In this document: piece after piece, positions 1-7,524 of the stretch | How the letters are laid out: each line of letters opens with the position of its first letter | How positions within the stretch are numbered: the first letter of the stretch is position 1 | NCBI GenBank assembly: GCA_934101345.1 | Contig: CAKOQV010000009.1 | Span: 1-28,531, forward strand | Length of the DNA stretch: 28,531 bases | Reading direction: 5' to 3' | DNA from: an uncultured Bacilli bacterium | GTDB taxonomy: Bacteria; Bacillota_I; Bacilli_A; RF39; UBA660 | Made by a program: the position numbers and the translations under genes | Notes under the pieces: generated by a model | Database searches by the model: none | What the model saw: the letters and a program-made list of their open reading frames with translations, nothing else | Told to the model about the DNA's origin: nothing

Positions 1-27
1 ATAGTCTCTATATTATTTATTTTATTA

Positions 28-93
28 TTAAGATTTACAGCCCCCCCCCCTAATTAACTTATAGTTAACTTTTCTAATTACTTTTTTATTCAT
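28..93 (-). pseudogene. 5' part of an ORF interrupted by a G10 homopolymer; candidate phase-variable gene
   Basis: On the minus strand an ATG at 93-91 follows a strong ribosome binding site, AAGGAGG at 102-108, with 8 nt spacing. The frame reads MNKKVIRKVNYKLIR and then enters ten consecutive G (C at 41-50 on the + strand). With ten G it stops at TAA (30-28) after 21 codons. If the tract had 9 or 12 G, the frame would instead run on as AVNLNNKINNIET past position 1 with no stop; with 11 G it stops at once. Its own promoter (129-157) lies just downstream of ligA. The initiation signals therefore serve an ORF that is off in this assembly. The product is not recognisable from the short N-terminus, which is basic. 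Alternatives are a homopolymer sequencing error or a genuine short leader peptide. Confidence 0.5.
41..50. repeat. C10/G10 homopolymer tract
   Basis: Ten consecutive C on the + strand in otherwise extremely AT-rich DNA. I see no comparable G/C run elsewhere in the window. It falls inside the 5' end of the minus-strand ORF beginning at 93, where slipped-strand mispairing would change the reading frame. Confidence 0.9.
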
Positions 94-128
94 AAGAGGA
101 GCCTCCTTCCATTTTTTCTTACATTAAA

Positions 129-157
129 ATAATATCATACATCATTGTTTTTTACAA
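129..157 (-). promoter_or_regulatory. promoter for the G-tract ORF
   Basis: Minus-strand -35 TTGTAA (152-157) and -10 TATTAT (129-134), separated by exactly 17 nt. The predicted start near 122 leaves a leader of about 30 nt carrying the AAGGAGG site before the ATG at 93. It lies in the 66-nt gap after the ligA stop. Confidence 0.5.
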
Positions 158-159
158 TA

Positions 160-2160
160 TTAATTATTAACTTTTTCTAAAAATTCTTCTTCATTCCATA
201 TTGGAATATTTAATGATAAGGCTTTATCATATTTACTTCCTGGAGAATCTCCTACTATAACTACTGAAGTTTTTGTACTTACAGAAGATGATACTTTTCC
301 ACCTAAGTCTTCAATTATTTTGCTTGCCTCTTCTCTTGTTATATTAATTAAACTACCAGTTAAAACAAATGTCTTGTTTTTGAATTCTTCTTTTTCTTCA
401 TATTCTGTGTTATTTATGTATGTTGTATTTATTCCATATTCTTTTAATTTATTTATTATTTTTTTATTATTTTCATCATCAAAATATTCTCTTATACTAG
501 TTGCTATTATACTTCCTATATCATTAATACTTGTTAATTCTTCTATGCTAGCATTCATTAGATTATCTAATGATTTATAATATCTTGCTAATACTTTAGC
601 TGTTTTTGCTCCAACATTTCTAATACCAAGACCATATAATAGTCTTTCTAATGAATTTGATTTACTTTTTTCTATTGCTGTTTTTAAATTATTTATTTTC
701 TTGGTACCATATCCTTCTAAATTTACTAATTCTTCTTCGTATTTATGAATATCATAAATGTCTGTAATGTTGGTAATAAATCCTTCATTATATAAATCTT
801 CAATTATTGATTCACCCATTCCATCTATATTCATAGCTTCTCTTTCAGCAAAGTGTATTATGTTTTCAATTTTTCTAGCAGGGCATAATGCATTAGGGCA
901 ATAGTAATCAGCTTCTGTTTGCTTTCTAATTAATTTTGTATTACATATTGGGCAGTTTTCTATCATAGTAAATTCTTTTTCAGTACCATTTCTTCTTTCT
1001 TTTAATACTCTTACTACTTCAGGAATTACATCGCCTGCTTTTCTAATAGAAATAGTATCTCCTACCCTTACATCTTTAGCTATGCAATAGTCTTCATTAT
1101 GTAATGTTGCTTTTGATATTAATGATCCTGCTACATGCACAGGTGAAAAAATAGCATTAGGAGTTATTTTCCCGGTTCTACCTACAGTAAATTTTATTTC
1201 TTTTAGGGTTGTTAATACTTCTTCAGCAGGAAATTTGTAGGCTATACCCCATCTTGGTACTCTAGCAGTATATCCAAGTTCCTCTTCATCATCTAAATTA
1301 TTTACTTTTAATACTACTCCATCTATCTCATATGGTAATTCTTTTCTAATACTTGCTAACTTTTCAATGTCTTTAATTATTTCATCAACATTACCTGCAA
1401 TAGTATTTAATTTGTAATTAGTAACAAAACCTAACTCTTTTAAAAATGCTAATGATTCAGACTGAGTTTTTATACCATAATCTTTAGGATTTGGTATGAA
1501 GTAAGCCATGAAATCTAATCCTCTTTTAGCAGTTATCTTACTATCTAATTGTCTTACTGAACCAGCAGCAGCATTTCTTGGATTAGCAAATAATGGCTCA
1601 TTATTCAACTCTCTTTCCATGTTGGTTTTGGCAAATGATGCTTTACTCATATAGATTTCGCCGCGTACTTCTATATCTATTGGTTTAGTTAGTCTAAGTG
1701 GAATTGACTTTATTGTTTTGGCATTAAGAGTTATATTTTCTCCTACTACACCATTACCACGGGTAGCCACTCTTACAAGTATTCCTTTTTCGTAAATAAG
1801 TGAACCTGAAAGTCCATCCATTTTTGGTTCTACTGTGTAAGTTGGCTTTTTTATTGTTTTTTTAATTCTTTCATCAAAAGCTCTTATTTCATCTTCATTA
1901 AAAATATCATCAAATGATAGCATAGGAGTCTTATGGGTAACTTTTTCAAATTTACTTATTGCTTCACCACCAACTCTTACAGTGGGTGAATCTTCCCTTT
2001 TAAATTCCGGATATTTTTCTTCTAATCTTAGTAATTCACTATAATAATCATCATATTCTTGGTCAGTAATTGTCGGATTATCTAAAACATAATATTCATG
2101 ACTTGCCTTGTTTAGTATATTAACTAGTTCATCAATTCTTTCCTTTGTATTGTTATTCAC
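160..2160 (-). CDS. ligA: NAD-dependent DNA ligase LigA
   Basis: Seals nicks between Okazaki fragments and in repair, using NAD+ as adenylate donor. The 666 aa match the usual length of about 670. The adenylation motif EPKMDG places the nucleophile at Lys113. An OB fold follows, then a four-cysteine zinc finger (CPIC...YYCPNALCPA), a helix-hairpin-helix block with NIDGMGESI and GIRNVGAKTA, and a C-terminal BRCT domain (FVLTGSL...). The start is GTG (2160-2158) with a modest GGTGAT upstream. The gene appears complete. It stands alone: the upstream hypothetical gene ends at a strong terminator (2217-2253), and the downstream ORF has its own promoter. Identity is secure; only the start codon is less certain. 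Confidence 0.97.
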   Translation of the reverse strand: MNNNTKERIDELVNILNKASHEYYVLDNPTITDQEYDDYYSELLRLEEKYPEFKREDSPTVRVGGEAISKFEKVTHKTPMLSFDDIFNEDEIRAFDERIKKTIKKPTYTVEPKMDGLSGSLIYEKGILVRVATRGNGVVGENITLNAKTIKSIPLRLTKPIDIEVRGEIYMSKASFAKTNMERELNNEPLFANPRNAAAGSVRQLDSKITAKRGLDFMAYFIPNPKDYGIKTQSESLAFLKELGFVTNYKLNTIAGNVDEIIKDIEKLASIRKELPYEIDGVVLKVNNLDDEEELGYTARVPRWGIAYKFPAEEVLTTLKEIKFTVGRTGKITPNAIFSPVHVAGSLISKATLHNEDYCIAKDVRVGDTISIRKAGDVIPEVVRVLKERRNGTEKEFTMIENCPICNTKLIRKQTEADYYCPNALCPARKIENIIHFAEREAMNIDGMGESIIEDLYNEGFITNITDIYDIHKYEEELVNLEGYGTKKINNLKTAIEKSKSNSLERLLYGLGIRNVGAKTAKVLARYYKSLDNLMNASIEELTSINDIGSIIATSIREYFDDENNKKIINKLKEYGINTTYINNTEYEEKEEFKNKTFVLTGSLINITREEASKIIEDLGGKVSSSVSTKTSVVIVGDSPGSKYDKALSLNIPIWNEEEFLEKVNN

Positions 2161-2216
2161 TTTATATCACCATAATAAGTGTACCAAATTTCTAAACAAA
2201 AGTCATCAAAATATAG

Positions 2217-2253
2217 AAAAAAAACATAAAAAGTAGCATTAACTTTCTATGTT
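2217..2253 (-). terminator. intrinsic terminator after the 2268-2999 gene
   Basis: Minus-strand stem AACATAGAAAGT / ACTTTTTATGTT (12 bp, one G-T wobble) with a 7-nt loop, followed by eight T (2217-2224). Strong Rho-independent form. Confidence 0.85.
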
Positions 2254-2267
2254 AAATTATTTTTTAA

Positions 2268-2999
2268 TTATATTAAATCATCAAAAGATAACTGACCATC
2301 TATCTCTTTTCTTTTTCTTAGTAGTTTTTTGGGCTTATTTTTCTTTAAACCATTTAATGATCGTATTCTATTTTGTTCTATTTCCTCATTTGAAAGACTT
2401 AACTCTTTTCTAATTTCATTTAATTCATAATTATAACAAAACATTGCTAAATCATGTAATGATTTATATTTTAGTGTACATGAACCAGTTCTATAGTCAT
2501 TGTTATATACTTCACTTATAAGAAAATTACTTAATGTTTCATTCATAGTAAATTCATGCTCACTATTTGTATTTAATATATATCTTATACGACATATATT
2601 TTCGTTATTACAATAACTATTTCTATAAAAACTAAGTAATCTATTTAAAAATATGTAATCTTTACTTTTGCTTAACAAGAAATATCTTAAGAAGTTAATA
2701 TCAAAATATTTGGCTGCTTCTTTATATACTAAATCATATCTTACTTTTACAAGTTCATTATTATTTTTATAGCGAATTTCTATTTCTTTTATTATATCTT
2801 CTTCACTAATTATACCATGGCTTAATAATATCTTTTTTAGGGCTATTTCATTGTTAAAACAAGAAGTGAAATAGTCTATCTCTTGCAATGAATAAGAATT
2901 TTTATCTTTAAATTTTGATTCCTTTTTAAATTCTTGTAAACTAGAAATATCTAATTTACTATATTCTTTATTCTTTCTTATGGTTAAATAATAGGCCAT
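2268..2999 (-). CDS. hypothetical protein with C-terminal clamp-binding-like motif
   Basis: A 243-aa soluble protein I cannot assign to a family. I place the start at the internal ATG (2999), because GGAGGT lies 4 nt upstream of it; the longer frame would begin within the promoter. The body is rich in Lys, Glu, Asn, Tyr and Leu and looks mostly helical, with several scattered Cys. The C-terminus has a basic stretch (KKNKPKKLLRKRK) followed by the terminal QLSFDDLI, which resembles the QL(S/D)LF peptide used to dock on the DNA polymerase sliding clamp. That resemblance and the neighbouring ligase hint at DNA metabolism, but this is inference. It is a single-gene transcript with a consensus promoter and a strong terminator. 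Confidence 0.8.
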   Translation of the reverse strand: MAYYLTIRKNKEYSKLDISSLQEFKKESKFKDKNSYSLQEIDYFTSCFNNEIALKKILLSHGIISEEDIIKEIEIRYKNNNELVKVRYDLVYKEAAKYFDINFLRYFLLSKSKDYIFLNRLLSFYRNSYCNNENICRIRYILNTNSEHEFTMNETLSNFLISEVYNNDYRTGSCTLKYKSLHDLAMFCYNYELNEIRKELSLSNEEIEQNRIRSLNGLKKNKPKKLLRKRKEIDGQLSFDDLI

Positions 3000-3021
3000 A
3001 CTTACCTCCAATGATGATATT

Positions 3022-3050
3022 ATTATATATGATAGTTTAATTATTGTCAA
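3022..3050 (-). promoter_or_regulatory. consensus promoter for the 2268-2999 gene
   Basis: Minus-strand TTGACA (3045-3050), 17 nt, TATAAT (3022-3027): a perfect housekeeping sigma promoter. The GGAGGT site and the ATG at 2999 follow at the expected distance. Confidence 0.85.
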
Positions 3051-3054
3051 TTAA

Positions 3055-3084
3055 CAAATAAAAGACCATTATTCATGATCTTTT
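3055..3084 (-). terminator. terminator after hsp20
   Basis: Minus-strand stem AAAAGATCA / TGGTCTTTT (9 bp, one wobble) around a 7-nt loop. It overlaps the hsp20 stop codon and is followed by a short T-rich run. Moderate strength. Confidence 0.55.
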
Positions 3085-3446
3085 ATACTAATGGTTTTCT
3101 TTGTTTCAATTTCTTTCTTTTTAGGAGCACTAACTACTAGAACACCATTCTTGAAGCTAGCATCTATTTTGTCTTCACTTACATCTCCTAGATAGAAGGT
3201 TCTAGTTACTTTACTATAACTTTTTCTTTCACGATGTAAGTATTTTTTGTTTTCTTCTTTCTCATTTTCTTTTTCGAAAGTAACTGATAATTCACCTTTA
3301 TCGATAGACAAACTTATATCATCTTTTGTATATCCTGGTGCTTCCATCTCGACAAAGATTTTACCATCTTTCTCAAAAACATCACACTTTACTGTTTCTT
3401 CTCCTTTGAAGAAACTATCGTCAAAAAATAATCTACTTGGCAACAT
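3069..3446 (-). CDS. hsp20: Hsp20 small heat-shock protein
   Basis: An ATP-independent holdase of the alpha-crystallin family that binds unfolding proteins until HSP70/HSP100-type chaperones can refold them. The 125 aa include a complete alpha-crystallin domain (from about KCDVFEKDGKIFVEMEAPG), with the family's C-terminal signature FKNGVLVVSAPKK, and a short C-terminal tail. I choose the ATG at 3446: AAAGGA lies 8 nt before it, whereas the upstream in-frame GTG (3455) is too close to that site. It follows htpG in the same direction with only 25 nt between the htpG stop and this start, so both should be transcribed from the htpG promoter and its CIRCE-like operator, pairing a holdase with an HSP90 foldase. 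Confidence 0.92.
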   Translation of the reverse strand: MLPSRLFFDDSFFKGEETVKCDVFEKDGKIFVEMEAPGYTKDDISLSIDKGELSVTFEKENEKEENKKYLHRERKSYSKVTRTFYLGDVSEDKIDASFKNGVLVVSAPKKKEIETKKTISIKDHE

Positions 3447-3471
3447 AATAATCACATTCCTTTCTTAATTT

Positions 3472-5352
3472 TTATTTATCTGCCATTATATCACACATAA
3501 GGTTACTCATTTCAGTAGGATTATCTATAGGTAATCCTTCAATTAGTCTTGCTTCAAAGTAAATAACCTTTGTGTATTTCTCAAATTGTTCTTTGTTATC
3601 TTTATATAACGTTTTTAGTTTATTCGCTATTTTATGATTAGAATTTATCTCTAATACTTCACTAGCCTTAATCTTTTCACCAGTAGGCATAGAGTTAATT
3701 ACTTTTTCCATTGAAGTAGATACTTCTCCTTCAGTAGTTAAACATACTGGATGATTCTTTAACTTACTAGTAAATTTTACTTCTTTAACAGAATCTCCTA
3801 ATAAATCTTTCATACTAGATAACATATCTTTATTATTATCATTTATTTCATTTATATGCTTCTTTTCTTCTTCAGTAGAAATATCAGTATTTTCACTTGA
3901 TACATTAACAAATTTCTTACCTTCATATTCTGCTAATGTTATGATACTAAACTCATCGACATATTCAGTTAAATATAATACTTCATATTTATCTTTAACA
4001 CTTTCTACTTGAGGCATCATATCTATTTTATCTACAGATTCACCGCAGGCATAATAAATAGATTCCTGACCCTCTTTCATTCTTTCAGTGTATTCTTTTA
4101 AAGTAGTTAATTTCTTATCTTTAGATGAATAGAACATAACTAGATCGGATAATTTATCTTTGTTTATTCCATAGTCATTATAAATACCAAACTTTAGACC
4201 CATACCAAAGGCTTTATAGAATTCTTCATATTTATCTCTTTCATCACTTAGCATAGATAATAGTTCTTTCTTTATCTTTGACTCTATACTCTTAGCAATT
4301 AACTTAATATTCTTATTATCTTGTAGTGTTTCTCTTGATATATTAAGTGGAATATCTTCAGTATCAATAACTCCTTTGACAAAACTAAAGTAATCTGGTA
4401 ATAAATCACTACATTTATCCATTATTAATACGCCATTAGTATATAGTGCTAACCCTTTTTCATATTCCTTGCTATAGAAGTCATATGGAGCATGACTTGG
4501 TATAAATAGTAATGCTGTAAAATTAACATTTCCTTCCATATTGAAATGTAATACTTTTAGAGGTTCTTCATAATCGTGGAATCTATCTTCATAAAAGTTA
4601 TTATATTCTTCATTTTTAATATTTTTTTTATCTTTCTTCCATAATGGTACCATACTATTTAAAGTAGCCTCTTCAGTATATGTTTCATATTCATCAGAAT
4701 CTTCTTTCTTTCTAGTATTCTCTACCATCATTTTAATAGGATAACTAATATAGTCAGAATATTTCTTAATAATACTTCTAATCTTATATTCAGTTAAGAA
4801 ATCACTATAATTATAATCTTCAGTATCTTTCTTTAGATATAAAGTTATCTTAGTACCAGTAGTTTCTTTCTTACCTTTAGAAATAGTATAGCCATCTACA
4901 CCAGTACTTTCCCAAATATGTGAATCTTCATCTTTATATGACTTAGATTCTACAACTACTTTATCACTTACCATAAAGGCTGAGTAGAAGCCTACGCCAA
5001 ACTGACCAATGATATTGACATCATCTTTACCTTCATTTTCTTCTTTAAAATGAAGAGAACCTGACTCTGCAATTACACCAAGATTATTTTCTAGTTCATC
5101 TTCAGTCATACCACAGCCATTATCAGTAATAGTAAGTGTTCTGGCTTCTTTATCTAAGTCTATCTTAATTTCCAAATCATTCTTCTTAACTTTTATATCT
5201 TTATTAGTTAATGATAAATAATATAATTTATCTAAAGCATCACTAGCATTAGAAATTAATTCTCTTAAGAATATTTCTTTATTAGTATAAATACTATTTA
5301 TCATTAGGTCTAACACTCTTTTACTCTCTGTCTTAAATTCTCTTTTTTTCAT
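3472..5352 (-). CDS. htpG: HSP90-family chaperone HtpG
   Basis: A cytosolic ATP-dependent chaperone. Its 626 aa match the family, with the GHKL ATPase motifs at the N-terminus: NASDALDK, DNGCGMT, and GQFGVGFYSAFMV at the lid. The middle domain contains the conserved segment GVIDTEDIPLNISRE, and the C-terminal dimerisation domain is present. As in bacterial members there is no EEVD tail. The start at 5352 is preferred over the ATG at 5361 because AGGAG abuts the latter but sits 9 nt before the former. It is the first gene of a two-gene heat-shock operon with hsp20. A perfect promoter and an inverted repeat of CIRCE geometry lie directly upstream, suggesting HrcA-type repression. Confidence 0.97.
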   Translation of the reverse strand: MKKREFKTESKRVLDLMINSIYTNKEIFLRELISNASDALDKLYYLSLTNKDIKVKKNDLEIKIDLDKEARTLTITDNGCGMTEDELENNLGVIAESGSLHFKEENEGKDDVNIIGQFGVGFYSAFMVSDKVVVESKSYKDEDSHIWESTGVDGYTISKGKKETTGTKITLYLKKDTEDYNYSDFLTEYKIRSIIKKYSDYISYPIKMMVENTRKKEDSDEYETYTEEATLNSMVPLWKKDKKNIKNEEYNNFYEDRFHDYEEPLKVLHFNMEGNVNFTALLFIPSHAPYDFYSKEYEKGLALYTNGVLIMDKCSDLLPDYFSFVKGVIDTEDIPLNISRETLQDNKNIKLIAKSIESKIKKELLSMLSDERDKYEEFYKAFGMGLKFGIYNDYGINKDKLSDLVMFYSSKDKKLTTLKEYTERMKEGQESIYYACGESVDKIDMMPQVESVKDKYEVLYLTEYVDEFSIITLAEYEGKKFVNVSSENTDISTEEEKKHINEINDNNKDMLSSMKDLLGDSVKEVKFTSKLKNHPVCLTTEGEVSTSMEKVINSMPTGEKIKASEVLEINSNHKIANKLKTLYKDNKEQFEKYTKVIYFEARLIEGLPIDNPTEMSNLMCDIMADK

Positions 5353-5382
5353 TGTATACATCTCCTAAATCTTACATATATA

Positions 5383-5410
5383 ATTATAGCACTAAATTAG
5401 CAATTGTCAA
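5383..5410 (-). promoter_or_regulatory. consensus promoter of htpG-hsp20
   Basis: Minus-strand TTGACA (5405-5410), 16 nt, TATAAT (5383-5388). Its -35 region lies inside the CIRCE-like inverted repeat, so a bound repressor would occlude RNA polymerase. Confidence 0.85.
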
Positions 5411-5423
5411 TACTAATTGCTAA
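5397..5423. promoter_or_regulatory. CIRCE-like operator (HrcA-type)
   Basis: A perfect inverted repeat TTAGCAATT - 9 nt - AATTGCTAA. The established CIRCE element is TTAGCACTC-N9-GAGTGCTAA; length, spacing and the outer TTAGCA/TGCTAA are identical, and only the inner three bases of each arm differ. It overlaps the htpG -35 box. The location in front of a heat-shock operon supports the reading. No hrcA gene lies in the window. Confidence 0.75.
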
Positions 5424-5469
5424 TTTTATATTAAAATTATGTTTAGCATATAAATATAGCTTAATATAA

Positions 5470-5505
5470 ATAAAATAACTAGAAGTATATAAACTCCTAG
5501 TTATT
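5470..5505 (-). terminator. terminator after the glucosaminidase-like gene
   Basis: Minus-strand stem AATAACTAG-G-AGT / ACT-T-CTAGTTATT (12 bp plus one G-T wobble, 6-nt loop) at 5474-5505, followed by a T-rich run. It overlaps the stop codon at 5497. Confidence 0.75.
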
Positions 5506-6117
5506 TCTTATTTTTTCAATATAATTATTAACTTTAGATGCCCATCCTTGATCCTCTGCATACTTAGGATTCATTTCTTCCGCAGTATATAGACCATAAT
5601 CGACATATTTATTTTTAATATTTGCTATAAAACCATATATACCATCTTCAAGGGTATCATAAGCCTTATAACCACCACATCCTTCACCTTTTTGTCCTCC
5701 AACATTATTACATGTCTTTAAAAGATAAGAACAGTTCCAAGTACATCCTGTCTCGTGCATTGATATAGCCACTGCTAGATAAGGGTCTACTCCAAGTTCT
5801 AGTGAATATGTAGCATAAGCATAACCCATATTTGTTAAATCAGAAGATAAAGTTCTATTTAACTTTTCTACTAACTCATCATAAGTCATACCTTCATATA
5901 CTTCTATTCTTTCTTCCTTTACTTCTACTTCTTGTTCTGGAGCAGAAGTAATCTCATTATCAACCATTTTATCATTCATAGTAGCAGGATCCATAAGAGT
6001 CTCCGCTAATACAATTTCATTCTTTTTATTAATTTTACTATAGTACACTACTGCACTAGTAATTCCTAAAGTTAATACCGAAGCCATTAACACTCCTAAG
6101 AGCTTACTTGGTTTCAT
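5497..6117 (-). CDS. membrane-anchored glucosaminidase-like (lysozyme-fold) protein
   Basis: Probably an N-acetylglucosaminidase that cleaves peptidoglycan glycan strands outside the cell. From the ATG at 6117 it has 206 aa: an N-terminal transmembrane segment (about residues 6-26, a signal anchor with no clear cleavage site), an acidic linker, then a lysozyme-like domain from about residue 80. The segment AISMHETGC puts the likely catalytic Glu at 122. The Gly/Cys-rich CNNVGGQKGEGCGGY and the closing YGLYTAEEMNPKYAED are typical of the LYZ2/FlgJ-type fold. Four cysteines near the active site could form disulphides. I reject the upstream ATG at 6153 because it falls at the predicted transcription start. 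Family level is secure; the precise bond cut is not. Confidence 0.8.
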   Translation of the reverse strand: MKPSKLLGVLMASVLTLGITSAVVYYSKINKKNEIVLAETLMDPATMNDKMVDNEITSAPEQEVEVKEERIEVYEGMTYDELVEKLNRTLSSDLTNMGYAYATYSLELGVDPYLAVAISMHETGCTWNCSYLLKTCNNVGGQKGEGCGGYKAYDTLEDGIYGFIANIKNKYVDYGLYTAEEMNPKYAEDQGWASKVNNYIEKIRNN

Positions 6118-6158
6118 TTCATTCACTTCTTTCCGTCTTTTTGAAAAAGACATTCGCT

Positions 6159-6187
6159 ATTATAGCAGATTTTGCTATTCTTGTCAA
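6159..6187 (-). promoter_or_regulatory. consensus promoter of the glucosaminidase-like gene
   Basis: Minus-strand TTGACA (6182-6187), 17 nt, TATAAT (6159-6164). A small inverted repeat, ATAGC...GCTAT, spans the spacer and reaches the -10 box, a possible repressor site. It begins right at the stop of the upstream NlpC/P60 gene, so the two wall genes are transcribed separately. Confidence 0.8.
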
Positions 6188-6188
6188 A

Positions 6189-6884
6189 TTAGATAACTCT
6201 TCTGACATCTATAATAGGCATTATATACATGCTTGTTATTACTATTCCAACATTTGAATTTAGTGCATGTACTAGTTTTCCATCGCCAATATATAATGCG
6301 GCATGACATACTACTCCATCATATCCAGACACTATTATATCACCAGGCCTAATATCCTCTAGACTTATATGTCTTCCAGCATAAGCCTGCTCTGGAGCAC
6401 TTCTAGGAAGATATACTCCATAATTTGCAAATACTAATTTAGTAAATCCTGAACAATCAGTTCCGTTAGTTAATGAATTACCTCCATAAACATAAGGATT
6501 TCCAACGAACTGAAGAGCATAGTTTACAACCTGATTAGAAATTATCTCATTATAAGGAATAGTTTCTTCTTCTACCGCTAAAGTCATACTATAAGCACTA
6601 TTCTCTAAACTAATCAATTCTTTATCAGCTTTTTGTTCTTGTACTTCTTCTTTATTTTCTTCTTCTATTTTCTTTTTTTCTTGTTCTTTCTTTAACTCTT
6701 CACCTGGGATAGATAACATTTCCATGGTAATGTCTTCTTTACTCTTAATCTCACTCATAGTGAATAGTTCATTAGTAAGAACAATTTCTTGTTCGTTCCC
6801 CTTAATATTGCTATCGTAAAATGCATAACATAAAACTCCTAAAATAAGAGTCAGCGCTGCAATTTCCATTTTATGTTTTTTCAC
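6189..6884 (-). CDS. membrane-anchored NlpC/P60 peptidoglycan hydrolase
   Basis: A cysteine peptidase of the NlpC/P60 family, which cuts D-glutamyl-diaminopimelate or equivalent stem-peptide bonds. The 231-aa protein has an N-terminal membrane anchor (about 8-22), a charged, coiled-coil-like linker (about 60-90, Lys/Glu/Gln-rich) and the catalytic domain from about 115 to the end. The triad is visible: Cys144 in TDCSGF, His194 in CHAALYIGDG, and His206 in LVHALN. Translation starts at GTG (6884) behind GAGGTG. The segment after the membrane anchor, EQEIVLTNEL, resembles NEIVLAETL at the same place in the downstream glucosaminidase-like protein, suggesting shared N-terminal architecture and co-localisation at the wall. 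It has its own promoter. Confidence 0.9.
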   Translation of the reverse strand: MKKHKMEIAALTLILGVLCYAFYDSNIKGNEQEIVLTNELFTMSEIKSKEDITMEMLSIPGEELKKEQEKKKIEEENKEEVQEQKADKELISLENSAYSMTLAVEEETIPYNEIISNQVVNYALQFVGNPYVYGGNSLTNGTDCSGFTKLVFANYGVYLPRSAPEQAYAGRHISLEDIRPGDIIVSGYDGVVCHAALYIGDGKLVHALNSNVGIVITSMYIMPIIDVRRVI

Positions 6885-6917
6885 TTCTACACCTCATTAT
6901 TTTAGCGGACGTTTTAT

Positions 6918-6946
6918 ATCTTACCATAAATATAATTTGTTGTCAA
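6918..6946 (-). promoter_or_regulatory. promoter of the NlpC/P60 gene
   Basis: Minus-strand TTGACA (6941-6946), 17 nt, TAAGAT (6918-6923), followed by a leader of about 25 nt to the GTG start. Confidence 0.75.
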
Positions 6947-6987
6947 ATTATAATTTTTTCATATTCGCTAAGCCCTTATAAATTAAG

Positions 6988-7017
6988 AAAAAATTAAGAA
7001 TTGCATAATTCTTAATT
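6988..7017 (-). terminator. terminator after the 7023-7475 gene
   Basis: Perfect 11-bp minus-strand stem AATTAAGAATT / AATTCTTAATT (6992-7017) with a 4-nt loop and six T on its 3' side. Confidence 0.85.
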
Positions 7018-7022
7018 ATTAA

Positions 7023-7475
7023 CTACAAGTTAATATTATTTGATCTTATTTTTATTTTTTTAGATACTTTTTTATTATTTTCATCATCTTTTGCTAACAT
7101 ACTAAAGTAAATATTTTTATCACAAATATATAAATAAATATCATTATCAAATAGTTTTTTTTCATAGTATAATATTTCATTTTTATTACCAAAAATAGTA
7201 TTTTTTGTAACAATATTTTGATGATTTATCTCTATAATTTTATTGGCATTTTGGGATAAAATATTAATTTTTTTATACTCTGAGCCGAAAGTATAACCAT
7301 CATACTGCCTAATATCAGCAGTAACTTCCAGTAGTAACTCATTATCTTTAAATACTTCTATTTTGGATAATAGATAGTATGGATATGAAGTTTTTTCTAG
7401 AGTATAGAGAATATCATATTTGTCTATCTTATCGTTATATATTTTTAAACTACTCTCATCTTTTATTACGTTCAT
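7023..7475 (-). CDS. hypothetical protein
   Basis: A 150-aa protein with no family I recognise and no signal peptide or membrane segment. The start is the ATG at 7475, with GGAG 6 nt upstream; the in-frame TTG at 7490 lies 5' of that site. The sequence is rich in Ile, Lys, Asn, Asp and Tyr and looks beta-rich, alternating hydrophobic residues with turns (EVFKDNELLLEVTADIRQYDGY). This would fit a small compact domain, but that is only a composition argument. It is a single-gene transcript with its own promoter (7496-7524) overlapping the spmB stop codon, and a strong terminator. Confidence 0.75.
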   Translation of the reverse strand: MNVIKDESSLKIYNDKIDKYDILYTLEKTSYPYYLLSKIEVFKDNELLLEVTADIRQYDGYTFGSEYKKINILSQNANKIIEINHQNIVTKNTIFGNKNEILYYEKKLFDNDIYLYICDKNIYFSMLAKDDENNKKVSKKIKIRSNNINL

Positions 7476-7495
7476 ATATTTCTCCAGCAAGTAGT

Positions 7496-7524
7496 ATCAT
7501 ATCACACTATTAAGTATTTATCAA
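7496..7524 (-). promoter_or_regulatory. promoter of the 7023-7475 gene
   Basis: Minus-strand TTGATA (7519-7524), 17 nt, TATGAT (7496-7501). The -35 box overlaps the stop codon of spmB. Confidence 0.7.

Noticed and set aside
320..580. Plus-strand ORF of 86 codons and similar ORFs at 3247-3468, 7741-7992, 13110-13427, 20342-21022, 23285-23542 and 26943-27290
   Set aside because: They lie opposite well-supported genes (for example ligA, htpG/hsp20, era, divIVA), have no ribosome binding site and show low-complexity hydrophobic composition typical of antisense frames in AT-rich genes.
2172..2199. TTGTTT-N16-TATTAT as the ligA promoter
   Set aside because: It would start transcription only about 5 nt before the GTG and exclude the ribosome binding site, so the fit is poor.
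7521..7523. Mollicutes-type code with TGA as Trp
   Set aside because: spmB and the first DUF1292 gene end in TGA at the expected lengths, and Trp is encoded by TGG throughout.
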